A DNA stretch of 64,000 nt, taken from NCBI GenBank assembly GCA_035651455.1, contig DASRFR010000029.1, positions 310,001 to 374,000 on the forward strand. The letters run 5' to 3'. The notes beneath the pieces are model-generated. The model saw nothing but the letters and a program-made list of their open reading frames with translations. It had not been told where the DNA came from and made no database searches. Origin of the DNA: DASRFR01 sp035651455 (GTDB taxonomy: Bacteria > Acidobacteriota > Terriglobia > Terriglobales > Acidobacteriaceae). Positions 8,604 through 15,843 of the stretch are shown here, one piece after another. Position 1 is the first letter of the stretch. Each line of letters begins with the position of its first letter. The position numbers and the translations under genes are program-made.

Positions 8604-8637
8604 GCGCGATGTTTCTGCGCTCAGGTTGCAAGGAGAA

Positions 8638-9936
8638 CTAGCGAAGGAACACTTTTTTAATTCGCCGCCCGACGCGCAGCGTGAATGGCTCTTTAACTGA
8701 TACCTTAACCGCCGGGCTTTGAATTACTTCCCCATCGATGGCGACAGCTTTTTCCTTGAGCTTTCGCCCCGCCTCGGACACCGATGCGGCAAGCCCTGCC
8801 GCTTTGATCAGCTTATCAACTTTGACGACCGCACCGGCGCCATCGAGTCCAAGATCGATTTCCTGCAATGTGCGATCCGCGCCACCAGAAACGGCGTCGG
8901 GCACAGTCACCTCGCCCAACTGCACTTCGACTTCTTCCATCTCCTCCGGCGCCTGGTTCTTCTGAAACTGGCGCCCCCAATCGTCCGCTGCCCGGTTTGC
9001 GGCCTCGGGCGAGTGAAAATCGGCAACAATCCGCTGCGCCAGCTCTTTCTTCAAGCCCATGGGATGCGCCCGGCCCGCTGCCGACTCGCGCTGCATTTTC
9101 TCAATCTCGGTTATTGAGACATCCGTCAGTAATTCGTAGTAACGCCACATCATCGCATCTGAGATGGACATGATCTTCCCGTACATCTCCAGCGGCGGCT
9201 CATGGATACCTATGGCATTGCCCAGTGACTTCGACATCTTCTGCACGCCATCAAGACCTTCGAGAATGGGCATGGTGAGTACCACTTGCGATTCCTGACT
9301 ATAGGCGCGCTGCAGTTCGCGGCCGACGAGAAGATTGAATTTCTGATCCGTGCCCCCTAGTTCCACATCCGCTTCCAGCGCTACGGAATCATATCCCTGG
9401 GCGAGGGGATATAGCAGTTCGTGCAGCGCGATCGGTTTCTCTTCCTGGAATCGCTTATGAAAATCCTCTCGCTCCAGCATCTGTGAGACGGTAAATTTCG
9501 CCGCAAGGCGAATGAACTCTTCCGCCGTGAATTTCGAAAACCAGTGGCTATTGAAGTCGACCATGGTTTTGTTGGGATCCAGCAGTTTGAATACTTGCGA
9601 CTTGTACGTCTCGGCGTTCTGCTCGATCTGTTCGCGCGTAAGCGGCGGGCGCGTCGCCGAGCGGCCCGTCGGGTCGCCAATCATGCCGGTGAAATCGCCA
9701 ATCAGGAAAATGACGGTGTGGCCGAGATCCTGAAAATGCTTCAGCTTTCGCATGAGTACGGTATGTCCAAGGTGCAGATCTGGCGCGGTCGGATCAAACC
9801 CAGCCTTTACCCGCAAAGGTTTGCCCGTTTTCAGTGACCGTTCGAGCTTCGCCACGAGTTCGGGCTCGCGAATGATTTCGGCTGAGCCCTTCTTTATATA
9901 CGCCATTTGCTCGGCGACAGCGGGGAAAGTAGCCAT
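8638..9936 (-). CDS. tyrS: tyrosyl-tRNA synthetase
   Basis: A 432-aa class I aminoacyl-tRNA synthetase that charges tRNA-Tyr. The HIGH signature is present as HLGHT near residue 56 in DPTAPDLHLGHTVLMRKL, the tyrosine/ATP region as GDFTGMIGDPTGRS, and the second signature as KMSKSLGN near 240. The C-terminal 70 residues form an S4 RNA-binding domain (KLIKAAGLAASVSEAGRKLK, with DGEVI). The form with PTAPDLHLGHT belongs to the longer TyrRS subgroup. A TATAAT box ends only eight bases before the ATG and no Shine-Dalgarno is visible, so the message may be leaderless. Confidence 0.96.
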   Translation of the reverse strand: MATFPAVAEQMAYIKKGSAEIIREPELVAKLERSLKTGKPLRVKAGFDPTAPDLHLGHTVLMRKLKHFQDLGHTVIFLIGDFTGMIGDPTGRSATRPPLTREQIEQNAETYKSQVFKLLDPNKTMVDFNSHWFSKFTAEEFIRLAAKFTVSQMLEREDFHKRFQEEKPIALHELLYPLAQGYDSVALEADVELGGTDQKFNLLVGRELQRAYSQESQVVLTMPILEGLDGVQKMSKSLGNAIGIHEPPLEMYGKIMSISDAMMWRYYELLTDVSITEIEKMQRESAAGRAHPMGLKKELAQRIVADFHSPEAANRAADDWGRQFQKNQAPEEMEEVEVQLGEVTVPDAVSGGADRTLQEIDLGLDGAGAVVKVDKLIKAAGLAASVSEAGRKLKEKAVAIDGEVIQSPAVKVSVKEPFTLRVGRRIKKVFLR

Positions 9937-9944
9937 TGGAAGCG

Positions 9945-9950
9945 ATTATA
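9945..9950 (-). promoter_or_regulatory. -10 box abutting the tyrS start
   Basis: TATAAT on the minus strand ends eight bases before the tyrS ATG (9936). A start site seven bases downstream would leave at most one or two untranslated bases. No clear -35 hexamer is seen at 16-18 bases. Confidence 0.45.
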
Positions 9951-10071
9951 CCCAGAGACTTTTTGATTCACTGTCGAACTCTGCGACGCCATTCATCGCG
10001 AAGAGTTATGCATTCGAGCGCGGAGGACATTTCGAGGGTCAGAAAAGTTCACCAACTTGAAATCTGAAATG

Positions 10072-10686
10072 TTATTTCCATCCAGACTTGCTGATCAGTC
10101 TTCTCCCAGCCACCTCGAACCTGCCCTGTAGAACCAGATTGATCGCCTCGCTGTAGGCAAGGTGTTCCTGCTCGAGAATGCGGTTAGTAAGCGAGTGCTC
10201 GTCGTCATGATCAAGCACGTTCACTGCTTTTTGGATGATGATCGGCCCGTGATCAAGCTCTTCATCGACGAAGTGCACGGTGCAGCCGGTCACCTTGACT
10301 CCGTAAGCGAAAGCCTGCTGTTGCGCCTCCAGTCCCGGGAAGGCGGGCAGCAGAGAAGGATGAATGTTCAGGATCTTCCGTGGGAATTGCTGCACAAACC
10401 ACGGCGACAGCAGGCGCATATAGCCGGCCAGGCAGACGAGATCCACCTGGTGCTGCTTCAGGGCCGCGACCACTTCCTTGTCGTGCTGCTCGCGCTGCAT
10501 TCCCTTGGACGCGATGACCAGGGTTGCGATTCCGAGACTGCGCGCTTTCTCAATACCAGGCGCTTCATGCCGATTAGAGATGACGACAGCGATGCGGGCG
10601 TCGCGAATGATACCTGTCTCGATGTTTTTAGCAATCGCAATGAAATTCGACCCTCGTCCCGAGAGGAGAACGCCGATATTTTTCAT
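10072..10686 (-). CDS. purN: phosphoribosylglycinamide formyltransferase
   Basis: A 204-aa GART enzyme that transfers the formyl group of 10-formyl-tetrahydrofolate to glycinamide ribonucleotide, the third step of purine synthesis. It shows the phosphate loop (VLLSGRGSNF at residues 6-15), the catalytic NIHPSLLPAFPG segment (Asn and His of the active site, about 107-118), and the Asp of DEELDHGPIIIQ near 145. The length is normal. GGGAGC lies about six bases before the ATG. It follows purM on the same strand with a 135-base gap in which I see no other feature, so the two may form a purine unit. Confidence 0.96.
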   Translation of the reverse strand: MKNIGVLLSGRGSNFIAIAKNIETGIIRDARIAVVISNRHEAPGIEKARSLGIATLVIASKGMQREQHDKEVVAALKQHQVDLVCLAGYMRLLSPWFVQQFPRKILNIHPSLLPAFPGLEAQQQAFAYGVKVTGCTVHFVDEELDHGPIIIQKAVNVLDHDDEHSLTNRILEQEHLAYSEAINLVLQGRFEVAGRRLISKSGWK

Positions 10687-10821
10687 GAGTGCTCCCAGAT
10701 GCCAGCTTTTCAGGGCTTACCTTCACGATGTTAATCGAAGGACAGCTGAACGCGCGCGGTGCCCCGGGTATAGCCGTTAGTTGTGAGGAAAGAGCAGGCG
10801 TAGAGAGACACAACTGAGAAG

Positions 10822-11874
10822 CTACGAGTACATCACTTTGCGATCGCCCTTTACGATGCGGCCTATTGTATAAAACTTTTCTCCAACGCGATCCAGCAGA
10901 TTTTCCGCTTTCTTAAACTTCTTGGAAGAAATGACCAGCAACATGCCGACTCCCATATTGAAGGTGCGGTACATCTCATCCAGTGGCACGTTTCCCAATT
11001 TCTGTAGATGTTCAAACACGGGCAGCACCGGCCACGAACCCAGTTGAATTACAGCGGCAACTCCGCGCGGCAATACCCGGGGAAGGTTCTCAGTAATGCC
11101 TCCGCCCGTGATGTGCGCCATGGCGACAATGCAATCGGCATCAATCATCTTCTTCAGAGCTGGCCAGTAGCTCTTGTGCGGGCGCATTAGTTCATTGCCC
11201 GCCTTGTTCTTCAATTCATTGACGTAGGTTTCCGGCGAATAGCGCGCAACGTCAAAAAACAGCTTGCGCGCAAGCGAGTACCCATTGGTGTGCAGTCCAT
11301 TCGAAGGCAACGCGAGAATTACATCGCCAACCTCAACCGCTTTACCGGTGATGATCTTTTCGCGCTCAACTACGCCGACAATAAAACCAGCCAGGTCGTA
11401 TTCACCTTCTGGATAAAAGCCAGGCATCTCCGCTGTCTCGCCGCCTATCAGCGCACAGCCGTTGTGCTTGCACGCCTCGGCTATGCCTTCAACCACCTTC
11501 TCTGCCACTTCCGGCCGCAGGCTCCCGGTTGCCAAATAATCCATGAAAAACATGGGCGCCGCGCCCTGTACCATGATGTCGTTCACGCAATGATTGACCA
11601 GATCGGCCCCCACGGTGTGATGAACACCCATTTCAAAGGCCACCTTCAATTTCGTGCCAACACCGTCGACGCTGGAGACCAGCACCGGGTCCAGATATTT
11701 CTTATTAATCGAGTACAGGCCGCCGAAACCGCCAATATCGCTCAGTACACCTTTAGTGAACGTCTTGTGGGCGAGATACTTGATGCGCTGCTTCGTGCGG
11801 TTTGCCCGGTCAATATTCACCCCGGCATCAGCGTAAGTGATCGTACCGACCTTGTTTTCGGAATTATCGGCCAC
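10822..11874 (-). CDS. purM: phosphoribosylformylglycinamidine cyclo-ligase (AIR synthetase)
   Basis: A 350-aa AIR synthetase that makes aminoimidazole ribonucleotide from FGAM with ATP, step five of purine synthesis. Family landmarks are ITYADAGVNIDRAN at residues 13-26, VSSVDGVGTKLKVAFE, the HCVNDIMVQGAAPMFFMDYLAT segment, GGETAEMPGFY and HITGGGITENLPRVLP. The start codon is GTG. The leader is about 80 bases if the extended -10 at 11961-11953 is used. Confidence 0.96.
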   Translation of the reverse strand: MADNSENKVGTITYADAGVNIDRANRTKQRIKYLAHKTFTKGVLSDIGGFGGLYSINKKYLDPVLVSSVDGVGTKLKVAFEMGVHHTVGADLVNHCVNDIMVQGAAPMFFMDYLATGSLRPEVAEKVVEGIAEACKHNGCALIGGETAEMPGFYPEGEYDLAGFIVGVVEREKIITGKAVEVGDVILALPSNGLHTNGYSLARKLFFDVARYSPETYVNELKNKAGNELMRPHKSYWPALKKMIDADCIVAMAHITGGGITENLPRVLPRGVAAVIQLGSWPVLPVFEHLQKLGNVPLDEMYRTFNMGVGMLLVISSKKFKKAENLLDRVGEKFYTIGRIVKGDRKVMYS

Positions 11875-11952
11875 AGAAGTCGTCCAGTTTATTTGCCTGA
11901 GAATGCGGGAAAGTGCTTGAGTGCTTGATTCGGCAGAACGAGAGCGCGGGTC

Positions 11953-11961
11953 ATTTTAGCA
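11953..11961 (-). promoter_or_regulatory. extended -10 promoter upstream of purM
   Basis: On the minus strand this reads TGCTAAAAT, a TAAAAT -10 with an extended TG. It lies about 80 bases before the GTG start of purM. No convincing -35 is present, as is usual for extended -10 promoters. Confidence 0.4.
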
Positions 11962-12007
11962 CGGAGCACACACTAAATTAGATTGTGCGGTCGCTGCGGG
12001 CCAGAAG

Positions 12008-12070
12008 GTCGACACCTCTACCCTGGCATGGCTTCGTCCTTACACTCACCAGGCACACTACCGTGTGGAC
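12008..12070. other. structured hairpin element with competing stems
   Basis: An outer stem (12008-12015 GTCGACAC with 12063-12070 GTGTGGAC, one mismatch) encloses CCTGG/CCAGG (12022-12026 with 12049-12053). The 3' side can instead form a small hairpin CACAC-tacc-GTGTG (12054-12067), which excludes the outer stem. It lies 26 bases after the stop of the small membrane protein gene and upstream of the purM promoter, so it may be a 3' UTR structure or a small RNA. It does not show the conserved SRP RNA core, and I could not assign it to a known riboswitch class. Confidence 0.3.
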
Positions 12071-12095
12071 TTAATCGCGTCGCGCGGAGGGCGGC

Positions 12096-12266
12096 CTATT
12101 TCGCGATGTACTGGCTAAAGTAATAAGCCAGCACGCCAAACAAGGCCAGGCCGGAAATTCCGTAGCCGGTCAGGATCCAAACGTTACGACTTTCCTTGTG
12201 CGGTGCAGCGGAAGACTGCGGAGAGACTGTATTGGCGGACGAACTTCCCAGGGCCCGATGCTCCAT
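12096..12266 (-). CDS. small single-TM protein, unknown function
   Basis: A 56-aa protein starting at the ATG at 12266, chosen because GAGGAGG stands five to six bases upstream; a longer in-frame start lacks such a site. The N-terminal 27 residues are polar and Ser-rich. One helix (about 29-50, WILTGYGISGLALFGVLAYYF) follows, with a short QYIAK tail. It is probably an inner-membrane miniprotein. No family was recognised. The strong ribosome binding site and clean topology support a real gene. Confidence 0.65.
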   Translation of the reverse strand: MEHRALGSSSANTVSPQSSAAPHKESRNVWILTGYGISGLALFGVLAYYFSQYIAK

Positions 12267-12434
12267 GAACGCCTCCTCGGCCTCAAAAACATCGTGGCGC
12301 GTTTGCGTCACGTTTTAGAACTACCCCACACCTGCGGAGCGCAGGAATGCGCGGATTTTACTACGATTTCAGCCCGGCCGAAGAGGGAATTTTGCTGTAG
12401 GACAAACATTTTACAGACAGGAAAGAGGCTCAGA

Positions 12435-12467
12435 AGGCTAAGAGTCCGGAGGCGGGACTCTTAGCCT
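12435..12467 (-). terminator. 13-bp hairpin after the Lys-rich secreted protein
   Basis: AGGCTAAGAGTCC (12435-12447) and GGACTCTTAGCCT (12455-12467) are a perfect inverted repeat with a 7-base loop. It starts 15 bases after the stop at 12482, as a terminator would. The base run after it on the minus strand is only weakly U-rich (TCTGAGCCTCTTT). Confidence 0.5.
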
Positions 12468-12481
12468 GAAACAGGCGAAAC

Positions 12482-12694
12482 TTACTTAGACATGCTGTCG
12501 CCAGACTTTTCGTCGGCTTTTTTGTCAGCTTTCTTTTCCTTCTTGGCTTTCCTCTTGGCTGCCTTCTTTTCAGCCTTCTCTTCTTTTTTCGTCTCGTCCT
12601 TCTTGTCAGCCGTGCCGGCATCTTGGGCGAATGCAGCGGAGGATAGGGTGAAGGCAAGCGCAAGAGTAAACAGCATCGTGAGCAGCTTCTTCAT
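12482..12694 (-). CDS. small secreted Lys/Glu/Asp-rich protein
   Basis: A 70-aa protein with a clear signal peptide (MKKLLTMLFTLALAFTL, cleavage near SSAAFA|QDAG). The mature chain of about 46 residues consists almost entirely of Lys, Glu, Asp and Ala in short charged repeats (KKEEKAEKKAAKRKAKKEKK) ending in SGDSMSK. It is predicted to be periplasmic and disordered or a charged single helix. Similar KK/EE/DK-rich exported miniproteins are common hypothetical genes in this group. The 294 bases upstream (12695-12988) show only a ribosome-binding sequence (CTCTCC on the plus strand) and no gene. Confidence 0.75.
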   Translation of the reverse strand: MKKLLTMLFTLALAFTLSSAAFAQDAGTADKKDETKKEEKAEKKAAKRKAKKEKKADKKADEKSGDSMSK

Positions 12695-12991
12695 GTTCTA
12701 AAACTCTCCTTTTTGAAGTTTGATGGTTAATGCGCACTACTGCCGGGGAGGGTAATGCGTGAAATCCCTAGGTTGTCCCGGTGGCGGGGATTGTAGAACA
12801 CCAGCAGGAACTTTCCCAAGGAGAAAATAGGACAGATGTGGGTCCGAAATTATGCATCATCGACTCACGACTTAGTCCCTAAGTGCAAGAAGAGAAGACT
12901 TTAATGAAGCTCGGTGGGCAGTAGCCGACGTCAGGCGGGTCGTGTTGTGCATCACATACGGGTCTTGTAGGAAGTCGTACACTTTCCCGTG

Positions 12992-15748
12992 ATGACTACG
13001 GTTAAGCCCTTTGAAACAAATCCGAAATCAGGTCTAACTGCGCAGGCAGAAGTGCCGCCCTTAGACGCAAGACATCCTCTGCACGCCTTATTTGCGCCTC
13101 GCCACGTTGCGGTGATCGGTGCGAGCGAGAAGCAGGGCAGCGTCGGACGGGCTGTGCTCTGGAGCCTGGTCAGCAATCCTTTCGGGGGAACCGTCTTTCC
13201 CGTGAGCGACAAGCGGTCAAGTGTTCTGGGAATTAGGGCGTACAGCTCGGTAGCCGAGATTCCGGAAAAGATCGACCTGGCGGTCGTGGTCACTCCGGCC
13301 GCAGTAGTACCGGGGATCATAGGGCAATGCGTTGATGCTGGTGTGAGTGCCGCAATCGTGATTTCCGCTGGATTCAAAGAACATGGGGCCCGTGGACGCG
13401 AACTGGAGCGACAAATTCTCGAGCGCATTAAGGGGACAACACTAAGAGTGCTGGGCCCCAACTGCCTGGGAGTAATGAACCCGCTGAACGGACTGAACGC
13501 CACCTTCGCCAGTCAGATCGCCCGCCCCGGAAACGTCGCCTTTGTCAGCCAGAGCGGCGCCCTTTGCACTGCCATTCTCGACTGGTGCCAGCGGGAGCAA
13601 GTGGGGTTCAGTGCTTTTGTTTCTGTGGGCTCCATGCTGGACATCAGTTGGGGCGATCTGATCGACTACCTTGGCAATGATCCTCGCACCCACAGCATCG
13701 TCATGTACATGGAAAGCGTCGGCGATGCGCGCTCCTTTCTATCGGCAGCACGAGAAGTCGCGCTGAACAAGCCGATTATTGTCATTAAGGCCGGACGGAC
13801 GCAAGCGGCGGCACAGGCTGCGGCTTCCCATACAGGCTCCCTCACCGGCAGCGATGAGGTCCTGGAAGCGGCATTCCGGCGATGTGGTGTGCTGCGGGTC
13901 ACGACCGTCGCCGATCTTTTCTACATGGCGGATGTGCTTTCCAAGCAGCCGCGTCCCAAGGGGCCACGGCTCGCGATAGTTACCAATGCAGGCGGTCCGG
14001 GCGTGCTGGCAGCGGATGCCCTGATCGCGGTGGGGGGCCAGTTGGCGCGGCTCTCTGACAAATCAATGGACGCGCTTAACAGCATCCTGCCGTCTCACTG
14101 GAGCCATAGTAATCCCATCGACGTTCTCGGCGACGCACTTCCTGATCGCTACGCGCAAGTTGCCGAAATCGCGATTCACGATCCTGAGGTGGATGGAACC
14201 CTTGCGATACTGTGCCCCCAAGGCATGTCAGAACCGACAGCGACTGCTGAGCGCTTGAAGCAACACGCGCAAGGAACAGGTAAACCTCTCCTCGCGAGTT
14301 GGATCGGCGGAGACGCGATGGATCCCGGAAAGCACATTCTGAACGGCGCCGGAATTCCTTCATTCCCGTTCCCTGATACCGCGGCCAAGGTCTTTTCCTA
14401 CATGTGGCGCTACAGCTACAACCTGCGCGGCCTGTACGAGACGCCGGTATTGTCGGAAGAGAGCGACTGGGGCACGGATCGTGCAGTTGCCGAACGGATT
14501 ATCAACTATGCCCGCGCGCGTGGAAGAACGATGCTTACAGAGATCGAGTCGAAGCAGTTGCTGGCTGCTTACGGGATTCCCGCTGTGCTCACCCATGAAT
14601 CGCGCACCGAAGAGGAAGCGGTAGCTAAAGCGGAAGAGATTGGCTATCCCGTCGTTCTGAAGTTGCTCTCAGAAACTATCACTCACAAGACGGATGTCGG
14701 CGGGGTGCAACTCAACCTGCTTGATGCGGAGGCCGTGCGTAAAGCCTATCATCGCATCCAGCGCTCCATCGAAGACAAAGCCGGCCCGGAACATTTTCTA
14801 GGCGTCACGGTGCAGCCGATGGTGAAGCGCGACGGCTACGAGTTGATCATCGGCAGCAGCGTAGACTCGCAATTCGGGCCAGTACTTCTGTTCGGCGCCG
14901 GAGGACAGTTGGTCGAGGTCTTCCGTGATCGCGCGCTGGCGTTGCCGCCCTTAAATACGACCCTGGCGCGGCGAATGATGGAACAGACAAAGGTGTTCGA
15001 AGCATTGCGCGGTGTGCGTGGGAGGAAGGCGGTCGATATCAACAGCCTGGCGGAACTGTTGGTGAAATTCAGCCACTTGGTGGTGGAGCAAAGGTGGATC
15101 AAGGAAATCGACATCAACCCGTTGCTGGCTTCCCCCGAAAAACTGCAAGTTCTGGATGCCCGCGTTTTGGTGTATGGCGCCGAGACTAAGCAGGAAGAGC
15201 TTCCCAGACTCGCTATTCGCCCGTACCCAACACAGTATGTGAAGCCCTGGATAATGAAAACTGGGGGCGAGGCCACGATTCGTCCTATCCGCCCCGAGGA
15301 CGAGCCGCGGCTGATCAAGCTGCACGAAGCCCTTTCCGATCGCTCCGTGTACATGCGCTATTTTCAGCCATTGAAGCTGAGCCAGCGCACCGCCCACGAG
15401 CGCCTCACCCGCATCTGTTTCATCGACTACGATCGCGAGATGGTGCTGGTCGCGGAACATGAAAAAAGTGACATCCGTGAACTAATTGCCATTGGGCGTT
15501 TGAACAAACTTCACGGACGCCAAGAGGCAGAAATGGCTGTCCTGGTCGCCGACCGTTTCCAGCATCATGGGCTCGGGGCCGAGCTTTACCGCCGGCTACT
15601 GGCCATTGCGCGGGAGGAAGGTATTCGACGCGTCATCTCGGTAATTCTTGCCGAGAACCACGACATGCTCACCATTTGTCAAAAGCTGGGATTCCAATTG
15701 CACTCTGATCTGGAAGATGGAACTGTAAGGGCCGAATTGCAACTCTAA
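12992..15748 (+). CDS. ADP-forming acyl-CoA ligase-like protein fused to a GNAT acetyltransferase (Pat/PatZ type)
   Basis: A 918-aa multidomain protein with the architecture of protein lysine acetyltransferases of the Pat/PatZ type. It has a CoA-binding Rossmann domain (about 28-150, with VAVIGASEKQGSVGR), a succinyl-CoA-synthetase flavodoxin-like domain (about 165-310) and an ATP-grasp domain (about 500-720, with YPVVLKLLSETITHKTDVGG). A C-terminal GNAT domain (about 750-918) has the acetyl-CoA loop around VADRFQHHGLGAELYRRL. The SHTG segment (His280) carries the histidine that is phosphorylated in true ADP-forming ligases, so ligase activity may survive. An ATG at 12992 directly follows an in-frame GTG; the nearest AGGAAG is rather far upstream. 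It stands alone with a 95-base gap to the next gene. Confidence 0.9.
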   Translation: MTTVKPFETNPKSGLTAQAEVPPLDARHPLHALFAPRHVAVIGASEKQGSVGRAVLWSLVSNPFGGTVFPVSDKRSSVLGIRAYSSVAEIPEKIDLAVVVTPAAVVPGIIGQCVDAGVSAAIVISAGFKEHGARGRELERQILERIKGTTLRVLGPNCLGVMNPLNGLNATFASQIARPGNVAFVSQSGALCTAILDWCQREQVGFSAFVSVGSMLDISWGDLIDYLGNDPRTHSIVMYMESVGDARSFLSAAREVALNKPIIVIKAGRTQAAAQAAASHTGSLTGSDEVLEAAFRRCGVLRVTTVADLFYMADVLSKQPRPKGPRLAIVTNAGGPGVLAADALIAVGGQLARLSDKSMDALNSILPSHWSHSNPIDVLGDALPDRYAQVAEIAIHDPEVDGTLAILCPQGMSEPTATAERLKQHAQGTGKPLLASWIGGDAMDPGKHILNGAGIPSFPFPDTAAKVFSYMWRYSYNLRGLYETPVLSEESDWGTDRAVAERIINYARARGRTMLTEIESKQLLAAYGIPAVLTHESRTEEEAVAKAEEIGYPVVLKLLSETITHKTDVGGVQLNLLDAEAVRKAYHRIQRSIEDKAGPEHFLGVTVQPMVKRDGYELIIGSSVDSQFGPVLLFGAGGQLVEVFRDRALALPPLNTTLARRMMEQTKVFEALRGVRGRKAVDINSLAELLVKFSHLVVEQRWIKEIDINPLLASPEKLQVLDARVLVYGAETKQEELPRLAIRPYPTQYVKPWIMKTGGEATIRPIRPEDEPRLIKLHEALSDRSVYMRYFQPLKLSQRTAHERLTRICFIDYDREMVLVAEHEKSDIRELIAIGRLNKLHGRQEAEMAVLVADRFQHHGLGAELYRRLLAIAREEGIRRVISVILAENHDMLTICQKLGFQLHSDLEDGTVRAELQL

Positions 15749-15843
15749 CCGCTGCCATCCCGAACGCGTCCGCCGATCTCCTATATAATCTCCCGCTGCG
15801 AAAATGTCGTAATCCGACCACTTCTAGACGCCCTGGAGAAATA

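Noticed and set aside
8433..8660. Possible 75-aa gene in the tyrS-actA gap
   Set aside because: It overlaps the end of tyrS, lacks a ribosome binding site and the hydrophobic part is not a clear signal peptide.
12008..12070. SRP RNA candidate
   Set aside because: The GGUGAG...GAAGCC loop differs from the conserved GGUCAG...AAGCAGCC core, so it was kept only as an unassigned hairpin.
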